The notes beneath the pieces were generated by a model. It saw only the letters and a program-made list of their open reading frames with translations. It was not told the origin of the DNA and did no database searches. Position numbers and translations under genes: made by a program. DNA of 64,000 bases from VRUE01 sp963822295 (lineage in GTDB: Bacteria > Actinomycetota > Thermoleophilia > Solirubrobacterales > 70-9), in assembly GCA_963822295.1 (NCBI GenBank), contig CAWGHD010000002.1, positions 2,418,001 through 2,482,000 of the forward strand, given 5' to 3'. This document shows, one piece after another, positions 57,345 through 64,000 of this stretch; within the stretch, counting starts at the first letter, position 1, and each line of letters starts with the position of its first letter.

Positions 57345-57672
57345 CGAGTCCGCCTCGGACACGGGAGGTCGGAGAGCAGCTCGATCCTGCCGCTCGCGCG
57401 TGAACTGGAGGTCGATCGTCTCGTCCTTGCGGTAGGTGCCGAAGAGCCCCAGGTACATCGCCAGCCAGCGGCCGGCGCCGACCTTCTCCTTGACGATCTG
57501 GCGGTTGAAGACGATCTCCGCGCCGCCGACCTCGTAGTCGGCGCCCTCGCGCTGCTCGACCCCGTTGATGAAGACGGTGAACGGCGGCTCGGCCCCGGCC
57601 GGCAGCCGCACGCGGCGCGCCGGCGGCGTAGCTGCCCTTGGGAACCTGCTCTGTCTCGGCGTCTGTGGTCAT
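57341..57672 (-). pseudogene. Hypothetical beta-rich protein, frameshifted
   Basis: Begins MTTDAETEQVPKGSYAAGA; the sensible continuation RVRLPAGAEPPFTVFINGVE, REGADYEVGGAEIVFNRQIV and AMYLGLFGTYRKDETIDLQF lies one base off (break near 57613). Near 57390 a second break is likely, since one frame gives RIELLSDLP and a stop overlapping the next ATG, while the other runs on into the next gene. About 110 residues when repaired. FTVFINGVEQREGADYEV looks like a small beta-sandwich unit. Family unknown. Confidence 0.55.
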
Positions 57673-58023
57673 GTCCTCTCTGCGAGAGTCTCGCGGACCA
57701 CCTCGAACGGCGTCTGTGCCCGCTCGGGATCTCCTCCCGGCGGACCCCGCCGCGGTAGGGGACGAACGTGCCGTCCCCGCGCACGTCGACCCCCGCGACC
57801 CGCCTGCGAAGCAGCCCGCCGCCCGAGAGCTGCAGGCGCGCGTGGACCAGCTCGCCGCGGTTCGTAGTCCCTGAATCCCGAGGCGCTCTTCGGCGGCCCC
57901 GCGGAGCGGATCGCCATCGCCCGCTCCCGCATCGCCGCGACCGCCTCGTCGAGGTCGTCGAAGGCCGCGCTGGTCCACATCCGAGCCGTGCCGCACGGTG
58001 AGCTTCCACTTCTGAGATCGCAT
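57669..58023 (-). pseudogene. Hypothetical protein, frameshifted at least three times
   Basis: Pieces in order: RSQKWKLTVRHGSDVDQR; then AFDDLDEAVAAMRERAMAIR; then RGELVHARLQLSGGGLLRRR with VAGVDVRGDGTFVPYRGGVR; then RAQTPFEVVRETLAERT and a TGA overlapping the next ATG. Each piece is in a different frame from the one before (breaks near 57963, 57853 and 57722). All pieces keep a normal protein-like sequence with no stops. About 117 residues when repaired; family unknown. The start lies inside the palindrome at 58017-58061. Confidence 0.6.
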
Positions 58024-58061
58024 CAACTTCGCCCGCTATCGCATGGCGAACTTGATGCGAT
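58017..58061. repeat. Palindromic element between gltA and the broken operon
   Basis: Arms 58017-58033 / 58045-58061, 17 bp with one mismatch, loop of 11. Contains atggcgaacttgatg, shared exactly with the palindrome at 34763-34809. Ends 5 bp before the gltA stop; may terminate gltA, which runs into it. Confidence 0.7.
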
Positions 58062-58065
58062 TTGC

Positions 58066-59466
58066 CTAGGCGCCGCGCCGCGGGCGTTTCGGCCGCCGCG
58101 CCGGCGGCCCGACGATTTTCTCGGGCCCGGTGCGGTCCTCGATCTCGACGTAGTCGCGCTCGCGCTCGCCGGTGTAGATCTGGCGCGGGCGGGCGATCTT
58201 CTGCTCGGGGTCGTCTTTCATCTCCATCCACTGCGCGATCCAGCCCGCGGTCCGGGGGATGGCGAAGATCACCGTGAACATGTTGGTCGGGATCTCCATC
58301 GCCTCGTAGATGATCCCCGAGTAGAAGTCGACGTTCGGGTAGAGCTTGCGCGAGGTGAAGAACTCGTCGTCGAGGGCCCGTTTCTCCAGCTCGCGGGCGA
58401 TCTCGACGAGCGGGTTGTACTCGGTCGCCTCGAAGACGTCGTCCAGGTGCTGCTGGATGATCCGCGCCCGCGGGTCGTAGTTCTTGTAGACCCGGTGGCC
58501 GAAGCCCATCAGTTTCTCCTCGCGGCCCTTGACGCGCTCGAGGAAGCTGGGGATGTTGTCCGGGCTCTCGATCCGGCGCAGCATCCGCAGGACCGCCTCG
58601 TTGGCGCCGCCGTGCAGTGGCCCGTAGAGCGCCGCGACTCCCGCGGCGACCGCCGAGTAGGGGTCCACGTCGGAGGAGCCGACGCCGCGCACCGCGTTGG
58701 TCGAGCAGTTCTGTTCGTGGTCGGCGTGGAGGATGAAGAGGACGTCCAGGGCCTTGGAGAGCGCCTCTTTCGGCTCGTGCCGGTCTTCCGTTTTCTTGAA
58801 CATCATCGAGAGGAAGTTCTCGGAGTAGTTGAGGTCGTTGTCGGGATAGGCGTAGGGGAAGCCCATGTTGTGCCGGTAGGAGAAGGCGGCCAGCGTCGGC
58901 ACCTTGGCGAGCATCCGGATCGCGGCCATGTAGCGCTCTTCGGGGTCTTCGGTCTGCTTCGCGTCGGGGTAGAAGGTCGAGAGCGCGCCGACCCCCGCGA
59001 GCAGCATCCCCATCGGGTGCGCGTCGTAGCGGAAGCCCTGGAAGAGGTGCTTGAGGTCCTCGTGGACGTAGGTGTGGTGCGTGATGTCGAAGACCCAGCG
59101 CTCGAGCTGTGCGGCGGTCGGCAGCTCGCCGAAGATCAGCAGGTAGGAGACCTCGAGGAAGCTGGACCGCTCGCAGAGCTGCTCGATCGAGTAGCCGCGG
59201 TGTTCGAGGATGCCGGCCTCGCCGTCGATGTAGGTGATCGCCGAGCGGCAGGAGGCCGTGTTGGTGAACGCGGGGTCGTAGGACATCATCCCGAATTCGT
59301 CCTCGCGGACTTTGATCTGGCGCAGGTCCATGCCGCGGATCGTGCCGTCCTCGATCGGCACCTCGTAGGTCTTGCCCGTGCGGTTGTCGGTGACCGTCAG
59401 GGTCTCGGAGCCGGTGGCGGCCCCGCCGTCGGCGGTTGCGGTGCTGCTCTGCTGCTCGGTGGCCAT
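58066..59466 (-). CDS. gltA: Citrate synthase (type II)
   Basis: 466 residues. Catalytic His and Asp motifs: LHADHEQNCSTNAVR, ALYGPLHGGANEAVLRML, MGFGHRVYKNYDPRARII, and YPNVDFYSGIIYEAM; MFTVIFAIPRTAGWIAQWME follows. N-terminus with a Thr/Ala-rich tail then LTVTDNRTGKTYEVPIEDGT, as in long hexameric enzymes. C-terminus ends in a Pro/Arg-rich tail (RRPKRPRRGA). Condenses acetyl-CoA and oxaloacetate to citrate. ATG 59466 with AGGAGG just upstream; GTG 59469 is an alternative. Confidence 0.97.
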   Translation of the reverse strand: MATEQQSSTATADGGAATGSETLTVTDNRTGKTYEVPIEDGTIRGMDLRQIKVREDEFGMMSYDPAFTNTASCRSAITYIDGEAGILEHRGYSIEQLCERSSFLEVSYLLIFGELPTAAQLERWVFDITHHTYVHEDLKHLFQGFRYDAHPMGMLLAGVGALSTFYPDAKQTEDPEERYMAAIRMLAKVPTLAAFSYRHNMGFPYAYPDNDLNYSENFLSMMFKKTEDRHEPKEALSKALDVLFILHADHEQNCSTNAVRGVGSSDVDPYSAVAAGVAALYGPLHGGANEAVLRMLRRIESPDNIPSFLERVKGREEKLMGFGHRVYKNYDPRARIIQQHLDDVFEATEYNPLVEIARELEKRALDDEFFTSRKLYPNVDFYSGIIYEAMEIPTNMFTVIFAIPRTAGWIAQWMEMKDDPEQKIARPRQIYTGERERDYVEIEDRTGPEKIVGPPARRPKRPRRGA

Positions 59467-59551
59467 CACCCCTCCTAGAACTGGATCCTGCAGAGAGGCC
59501 AGTATCGCAGTTTGGGGCTTTTGGCCTGTTGCGACTTGGTGACGGCGGGCG

Positions 59552-60481
59552 CTACTCGGCGGAGGCGGGGAGGACGTCGAAGATCGTCATCTCACGCAGC
59601 AGCTCGAAGCGCTCGTCTATCTCCTCGCGGGTGAGGCGGGCGACCCGCTCGGTGCCGAACTCCTCGACGTTGAAGGAGGCGAGCACGGTGCCGTAGCCCA
59701 TCGCCCGTCGCAGGCAGGTGTCGTCGATCTCGCCCTCGTGGCTGTCGATGTAGCCGAGGAAGCCGCCGGCGAAGCTGTCGCCCGCCCCGGTCGGGTCGGC
59801 GACCTCCTCGAGCGGGAAGCCGGGAAGCGCGAAGAAGCCGGATTCGGTGAAGAGCGCCGCCCCGTACTCGCCCTGCTTGGCGACGACGGCGCGGGGCCCC
59901 ATCTCCATCACGACCCGCGCGGCGCGCGCCAGGTTCGACTCGCCGGTGAGCTGGCGGATCTCGGCGTCGTTGACGATCACGCAGTCGACCTCGGCGATCG
60001 CGGCCAGCAGCGAGTCCTTCGCGGTGTCGATCCAGAGGTTCATCGAGTCCAGCGCGTAGAAGCGGGCGTCGGTGCACTGGGCGCGGACCTGGCGCTGGAG
60101 GTCGGGCTGGATGTTGGCGAGGAAGAGGACGTCGGCCTGCTTGGAGGCCTCGGAGAGCTTCGGCTCGAACTCGCCGAAGACGCCGAGCTGGGTGTCCTCG
60201 GTGTGGGCGACGTTGAGGTCGTACTCGTAGCGCCCGCGCCAGAAGAACGACCTGCCCCCGGGCACGCGCTCGATGTCGTCGACGACGATGCCGCGGCTGG
60301 CGAGGACGTCGATCTCGGCATCGCCGAAGTCGTCCCCGACCGGCCCGACGGGGTGCACCTCGGTGAAGAAGCGGGCGGCGAGCGAGAAGTGGACCGAGGT
60401 CCCGCCCAGCATCCGCTCGCGCTCCCCGAACGGGGTGCGCACGGAGTCGAAAGCGATCGATCCGACCACGGTCAGCGACAT
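59552..60481 (-). CDS. PfkB-family sugar/nucleoside kinase
   Basis: 309 residues. Ribokinase fold: N-terminal LTVVGSIAFDSVRTPFGERE and GGTSVHFSLAARFF, C-terminal anion hole/catalytic base DPTGAGDSFAGGFLGYI. Phosphorylates a sugar, nucleoside or similar; the usual small-lid signature near residue 40 is changed (MLGGTSVHFS), so the substrate is not predictable. ATG 60481 lies 7 nt after TACTGT (60489-60494). Confidence 0.88.
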   Translation of the reverse strand: MSLTVVGSIAFDSVRTPFGERERMLGGTSVHFSLAARFFTEVHPVGPVGDDFGDAEIDVLASRGIVVDDIERVPGGRSFFWRGRYEYDLNVAHTEDTQLGVFGEFEPKLSEASKQADVLFLANIQPDLQRQVRAQCTDARFYALDSMNLWIDTAKDSLLAAIAEVDCVIVNDAEIRQLTGESNLARAARVVMEMGPRAVVAKQGEYGAALFTESGFFALPGFPLEEVADPTGAGDSFAGGFLGYIDSHEGEIDDTCLRRAMGYGTVLASFNVEEFGTERVARLTREEIDERFELLREMTIFDVLPASAE

Positions 60482-60488
60482 GGGCGGA

Positions 60489-60518
60489 ACAGTATCCGGA
60501 TCAACGAGCATCTAGGAT
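60489..60518. promoter_or_regulatory. Divergent -10 boxes (PfkB kinase / secreted protein)
   Basis: Minus TACTGT (60494-60489), 7 nt before ATG 60481; plus TAGGAT (60513-60518), 7 nt before ATG 60526. Confidence 0.4.
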
Positions 60519-60525
60519 CGCCGCC

Positions 60526-61317
60526 ATGAACCGAAAGTATGTTCTCCTCCTCCTTGTCTCGATCCTCGTCGTGGCGGCCTCCGTTCCGGCCATCGCCCGC
60601 GAGGATGTCGTCGCCCCGACCTTCGACCGCAAAGCCTCCAAAGGCGCGCTGAAAAAGGCGAAACTGGCGCTGCGCGAAGCACGCGCGGCAAAGCGATCGG
60701 CGGCCACGGCGCTCGAGGGCGTGCGGGCCGCGGAGCTCCAGGCCCGGGTCGCGAAAGCCGCGGCCGACGGCGCCCTGGCGAAAGCCGGCGCGGCTCAGAC
60801 GACTGCGGACGGCGCCCAGGCGAGCGCCGCCGCGACCCAGGCCGCGCTCGACGCCACCAAGGTCCAGAAAGCGGTCGCCGCCCCGGAAGTCGAGACCGAA
60901 TCGGAAACCTACGTCGCCCTCGAAGGCGGCCCGAGCGTGACCGTGGACGTTCCCGCCTCCGGCCTGATCGAGGTCTGGTCTCAGGTCACCTTCGAAGGGG
61001 AAGGCGCGGTCGCCCTCTTCCAGGACGGCAGCCTGATGCCCGGCCAGAGCGAATTCTGCGCTCCCGAAGAAGAAGGGTTCGCCCTGATGGCGGCCTTCGC
61101 CGGCGAAATCGGCGAACCGATAACCCTCGCCACGCCGAGCTCCTTCGTCTTCGGCCCGTTCTTCGCCTGCGGCTCGCTCGGGCCGCCGGCGCCGGTCCTC
61201 TTCGAGACGACCGAGGGCGAGCACACCTACGAGCTCCGCTACAAGTACTGCGGCTGCGAAGAAGAAGTCACCGCCGGCTTCTCCCAGCGCCGCCTCTACG
61301 TCGGCCCGCGGATCTGA
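60526..61317 (+). CDS. Secreted protein with Ala/Lys helical stalk and beta domain
   Basis: 263 residues. Signal peptide (YVLLLLVSILVVAASVPAIA). Residues about 35-125 are Ala/Lys/Gln-rich with heptad-like repeats (KGALKKAKLALREARAAK, ADGALAKAGAAQTTADGAQA), a probable coiled-coil or fibre stalk. C-terminal domain (about 130-263) is beta-rich with Cys at EFC, FAC and KYCGC: SVTVDVPASGLIEVWSQVTF, GEHTYELRYKYCGCEEE. Possibly an oligomeric surface protein with a jelly-roll-like head. No family recognised. Confidence 0.75.
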   Translation: MNRKYVLLLLVSILVVAASVPAIAREDVVAPTFDRKASKGALKKAKLALREARAAKRSAATALEGVRAAELQARVAKAAADGALAKAGAAQTTADGAQASAAATQAALDATKVQKAVAAPEVETESETYVALEGGPSVTVDVPASGLIEVWSQVTFEGEGAVALFQDGSLMPGQSEFCAPEEEGFALMAAFAGEIGEPITLATPSSFVFGPFFACGSLGPPAPVLFETTEGEHTYELRYKYCGCEEEVTAGFSQRRLYVGPRI

Positions 61318-61330
61318 TCGGGCGGCGGGC

Positions 61331-62278
61331 ATGAAGGCGATCCAGATCGAGGAGTTCGGCGGCCCGGAGGTACTCCGGCACGTCGAGGTGCCCGACCCGA
61401 CCCCGGGCGAGGGCGAGGTCCTGGTCGACGTCGCCCGCAGCGGGATCAACTTCGCCGACACCCACGCGACCCGCAACGACTACCTGGCCGAGCAGTCCCT
61501 GCCGATGATCCCCGGCGCCGAGATCAGCGGTCGAACGCCCGACGGGCGCCGCGTCGCCGCGATCCTGGCCTCGGGGGCCTACGCCGAGAAGGCGGTCGTC
61601 CCGGAGGCGCTGCTCGTCCCGCTTCCCGACGAGGTCTCCGATGACCAGGCGGCCGCGCTCCTGCTCCAGGGCCTGACCGCGATCGGCCTGGTCCGCCACT
61701 GCGCCCGCCTCCAGGAGGGCGAGACCGTCGTCGTCGAGGCCGCCGCGGGCGGCACAGGCTCGCTCTCGGTGCAGGTCGCCAAGCGGGCCGGGGCGAAGGT
61801 CATCGGCCTCGCCTCCAACGAGGAGAAACGCGCCCTGGTCGAGCGCCTCGGCGCCGACGCCACGGTCGACTCGCGCAGCGAGGACCTCGGCGCGGCGATC
61901 CGCGAGGCCAACGACGGCCGGCGGGTCGACGCGGTCCTGCACATGAGCGGTGGAAGCGCCTTCGACGAGGAGCTCGGGATCCTGGCGCCGCTGGGGCGGA
62001 TGGTCGTCTTCGGCATCGCCTCCCGCGAACAGCGCGACGTCTCCACGGCGGCGCTGCTGCGCGGCTCCAAGTCCGTGATCGGCTTCTGGCTCGTCCATCT
62101 GCTCGCCCGCCAGGACCTGGTCGCGCCGATGATCGGCGAGCTGCTCGGCGCCGTCGCGGCCGGCGAGCTGGAGGTCACCGTCGGCGGCGTCTATCCCCTG
62201 ACCGAGGCGGCCAAGGCGCACGAAGACCTGATCGCCCGTCGCACCTCCGGCAAGCTGCTCTTGGACCCGAGCCGATGA
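61331..62278 (+). CDS. Quinone oxidoreductase-like MDR protein
   Basis: 315 residues. Medium-chain dehydrogenase without the catalytic zinc ligands: MKAIQIEEFGGPEVLRHVEV, SGINFADTHATRNDY, PGAEISGRTPDGRRVAA, NADPH site EAAAGGTGSLSVQVAKRAGA, ending YPLTEAAKAHEDLIARRTSG. Zeta-crystallin/QOR-type NADPH-dependent reductase. Ends in an ATGA overlap with the DEAD-box helicase gene. Confidence 0.9.
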   Translation: MKAIQIEEFGGPEVLRHVEVPDPTPGEGEVLVDVARSGINFADTHATRNDYLAEQSLPMIPGAEISGRTPDGRRVAAILASGAYAEKAVVPEALLVPLPDEVSDDQAAALLLQGLTAIGLVRHCARLQEGETVVVEAAAGGTGSLSVQVAKRAGAKVIGLASNEEKRALVERLGADATVDSRSEDLGAAIREANDGRRVDAVLHMSGGSAFDEELGILAPLGRMVVFGIASREQRDVSTAALLRGSKSVIGFWLVHLLARQDLVAPMIGELLGAVAAGELEVTVGGVYPLTEAAKAHEDLIARRTSGKLLLDPSR

Positions 62279-63855
62279 GCACCGACGAAACGGGCGGGGA
62301 GAAAATAGCCTTCAAGGACCTGGGGCTGGCGCCGGGCATCCAGCAGGCGATCGACGAGCTCGGCTTCGACGAGCCGACGCCGATCCAGGAACAGGCGATC
62401 CCGGAGCTGCTCGGCGGCCACGACGTGATCGGCCAGGCGCAGACCGGCACCGGCAAGACCGCCGCCTTCGGCCTGCCGCTGCTCCAGTACCTCGACCCGG
62501 ACAACAACGAGGTGCAGGCGGTCGTCCTGACCCCGACCCGCGAGCTCTGCATCCAGGTGACGCAGGCGCTGCGCGCCTATGCCGAGCACCTCGACATCGA
62601 GATCGTCGCCGTCTTCGGCGGCGCCCCGATCAAATCGCAGCAGGCGCAGCTGCGCGCCGGCGCGCAGGTGGTCGTCGCCACGGTCGGCCGCATGATGGAC
62701 CTGATGGGGCGGCACTCGCTGGTCCTCACCGCGGCTCGCTACATCGTCCTCGACGAGGCCGACGAGATGCTCGACCTGGGCTTCATCGAGGACGTCGAGA
62801 AGATCCTGCGGATGTGCCCGAGCGGGCGCCAGACGGCGCTCTTCTCGGCGACGATGCCGCCGCCGGTCAAACGCCTCGCCGAGAGCTACATGTACGACCC
62901 GACGACGATCAGCATCACCCCGAAGACGCTCACCGTCGACGCGATCGCCCAGGCCTTCATCGAGGTGCCCGCGAAAGACAAGGCGGCGCGCCTGGTCGAG
63001 CTGCTGAAGACCGAAGAACCCGAGCAGGCGATCATCTTCTGCCGCACCAAAATCGGTTGCTCGAAGCTGGAGAGGACGCTGAAGGACAAAGGCCTCGACG
63101 TCAAGGCGCTGCACGGCGACCTCAGTCAGGGGGTCCGCGACGGCGTGATGATCTCCTTCAAGAACCACCGGGTGCGGCTCCTGGTCGCGACCGACATCGC
63201 CGCCCGCGGCCTCGACATCGAGCACGTCACCCACGTCATCAACTACGACGTCCCGGCCTCCTCGGAGGTCTACGTCCACCGCATCGGCAGGACCGGCCGT
63301 GTCGGCCGCACCGGCCGCGCGATCACCTTCGTCACCCCGGCCCAGCGCGATGAGATCGATCGCATCGAGCGCGACGTGAAGACCTCGATCGGCGAGTGGG
63401 AGAGCCCCGAGGAGCGGCTCGAGCACGCGCCGCGCCCGCGCCGGCGGGAGCGCAAGCCGCGGAGGCCGGAGGACGCCGTGCCCGCCGCCGTCGCCGAGTC
63501 CGCGCCGCCGGCGGCCGAGAGCGCCGAGTCAAATGGCGCCGAGGTCGAGTCCAACGGGGCGGAGGTCGAGACCAACGGCGGCGAGGCCGAGAAGCGCGAG
63601 GAGGCGGAGGACACGGGCAAGTGGACGAAGCTCTTCGTCAATCGCGGCGAGCGCAGCGGGATCGAGGAGGAGGATCTGCGCTGGGCGCTCCGCGAGGGCG
63701 CCGTCATCCCCGAGGACTCGATCCACGAGGTCCGCGTCCTGCACCGCTTCTCCTTCGTCGAGGTGGCACCGGACCAGGCCGAGAAAGCGGTCGAGTTCCT
63801 CGACGGGACGAAGCTGAAGGGCAAGGAAATCCGGCTGGAGATTGCCAAGTCCTAG
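62275..63855 (+). CDS. DEAD-box RNA helicase with C-terminal DbpA-type RNA-binding domain
   Basis: 526 residues. Q motif (GFDEPTPIQEQAIPELL), motif I AQTGTGKTAA, PTRELCIQV, DEAD in VLDEADEMLDLG, SAT (LFSATMPP), ATDIAARGLDIEHV, HRIGRTGRVGRTGRA. After about 395 a basic then acidic linker with near-repeats ESNGAEV, ESNGAEV, ETNGGEA, then a DbpA/CsdA-type RRM (WTKLFVNRGERSGIEEEDL ... FVEVAPDQAEKAVEFLDG). Unwinds RNA in ribosome assembly or decay. Followed by a large inverted repeat. Confidence 0.94.
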   Translation: MSTDETGGEKIAFKDLGLAPGIQQAIDELGFDEPTPIQEQAIPELLGGHDVIGQAQTGTGKTAAFGLPLLQYLDPDNNEVQAVVLTPTRELCIQVTQALRAYAEHLDIEIVAVFGGAPIKSQQAQLRAGAQVVVATVGRMMDLMGRHSLVLTAARYIVLDEADEMLDLGFIEDVEKILRMCPSGRQTALFSATMPPPVKRLAESYMYDPTTISITPKTLTVDAIAQAFIEVPAKDKAARLVELLKTEEPEQAIIFCRTKIGCSKLERTLKDKGLDVKALHGDLSQGVRDGVMISFKNHRVRLLVATDIAARGLDIEHVTHVINYDVPASSEVYVHRIGRTGRVGRTGRAITFVTPAQRDEIDRIERDVKTSIGEWESPEERLEHAPRPRRRERKPRRPEDAVPAAVAESAPPAAESAESNGAEVESNGAEVETNGGEAEKREEAEDTGKWTKLFVNRGERSGIEEEDLRWALREGAVIPEDSIHEVRVLHRFSFVEVAPDQAEKAVEFLDGTKLKGKEIRLEIAKS

Positions 63856-63977
63856 TGGGGAGGAGGTGGGGGGTCGTCCTCGGGGGCTGGATTTTTCGCC
63901 CCGCTCTCCCCATCTCTCGCTGAGCCCAGCGGCGAAAAATTAACGCCGCCCCCGAGGACGACCCCCACCTCCTCCAC
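63854..63977. terminator. Large inverted repeat after the DEAD-box helicase gene
   Basis: Starts at the stop codon. Outer arms about 63855-63887 and 63948-63977 (ggaggtgggg, gtcgtcctcgggggc and complements, small bulges); inner arms atttttcgcc (63891-63900) / ggcgaaaaat (63931-63940). The flank gccgttgcgaag after it is close to gccgtttgtgaag after the palindrome at 54148-54304. Likely terminator; no gene seen to the window end. Confidence 0.7.
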
Positions 63978-64000
63978 TCAAGCCGTTGCGAAGCTTCCGT

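Noticed and set aside
63520..63600. Short tandem repeat in the helicase gene as a mobile repeat
   Set aside because: The ESNGAEV-like copies lie in a disordered acidic linker and look like simple slippage within the gene.
1..64000. tRNA, rRNA, CRISPR, IS element or prophage
   Set aside because: No GTTCGA-type T-arm with CCA-side stem, no regular spaced repeats, no transposase, integrase or phage structural gene was recognised.

Overview
The window is high-GC (about 70%) DNA from an actinobacterium. Placement in Thermoleophilia/Solirubrobacterales is my best guess. Evidence: a 1072-residue eukaryote-like IleRS, a fused 2-oxoglutarate decarboxylase/dehydrogenase (Kgd type), a UbiA-type decaprenyl-phosphate phosphoribosyltransferase, a PAC2 protein, an actinobacterial-type LexA box pair, a c-di-AMP riboswitch before an NlpC/P60 protein, and many genes with a -10 box only 6-10 nt before the start codon (leaderless mRNAs). 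No rRNA, tRNA, CRISPR array, IS element or prophage was seen.

Layout. 1-794: end of an FAD/Fe-S 2-hydroxyacid dehydrogenase. 806-2717: lower-GC accessory patch with a zinc-ribbon/HNH-like protein and two tiny genes sharing one glycine/asparagine-rich motif. 2850-7378: membrane protein, a tandem-duplicated SDR and its single-domain paralogue, flanking a Phd/PIN toxin-antitoxin pair and a PAP2 phosphatase. 7451-13456: ileS, a secreted esterase-like protein and an OafA-type acyltransferase. 13473-15641: hydrolase, 4-OT-like tautomerase, thioredoxin, and a polyprenol-phosphate glycosyltransferase. 15661-20428: PolX, trehalose-phosphatase, a split TauE/SafE exporter, PAC2. 20492-23318: a module of two secreted paralogues and two TetR-type proteins (one without its HTH) with three copies of one promoter motif. 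23315-30956: a Fe-S nuclease/helicase, an inositol-phosphatase-like enzyme, a LexA-boxed basic protein, a large secreted Ig-like protein and the sigma factor/anti-sigma fusion coupled to it. 31145-38789: UDP-sugar decarboxylase, hydrolase, methylmalonyl-CoA mutase large subunit, PrmA, propionyl-CoA carboxylase beta. 38959-42961: polyamine-type ABC importer. 43058-43766: riboswitch plus C40 peptidase. 43919-52172: SDR, aconitase, a possible structured RNA, DUF3817, Kgd. 52199-56936: AcrA1-like double SDR, FAD oxidase, UbiA enzyme. 56933-58023: three small overlapping genes carrying at least five single-base frame breaks. 58066-63855: citrate synthase, PfkB kinase, secreted protein, quinone oxidoreductase, DEAD-box helicase.

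Functionally, acnA, gltA and kgd give TCA-cycle steps; pccB and the mutase large subunit make up much of the propionyl-CoA to succinyl-CoA route (the biotin carboxylase subunit and B12-binding small subunit are not here). Several envelope genes (glycosyltransferase, UbiA, OafA-like, NlpC/P60) suggest cell-wall polysaccharide work.

Most interesting for follow-up: the shared-motif gene pair at 2047-2717, the three-copy promoter motif and HTH-less TetR at 20492-22707, the tandem LexA boxes at 27038-27066, the palindromic elements (9522, 34763, 54148, 58017, 63854), the frameshift cluster at 56933-58023, and several genes whose homology-supported N-terminus has no ATG/GTG/TTG.
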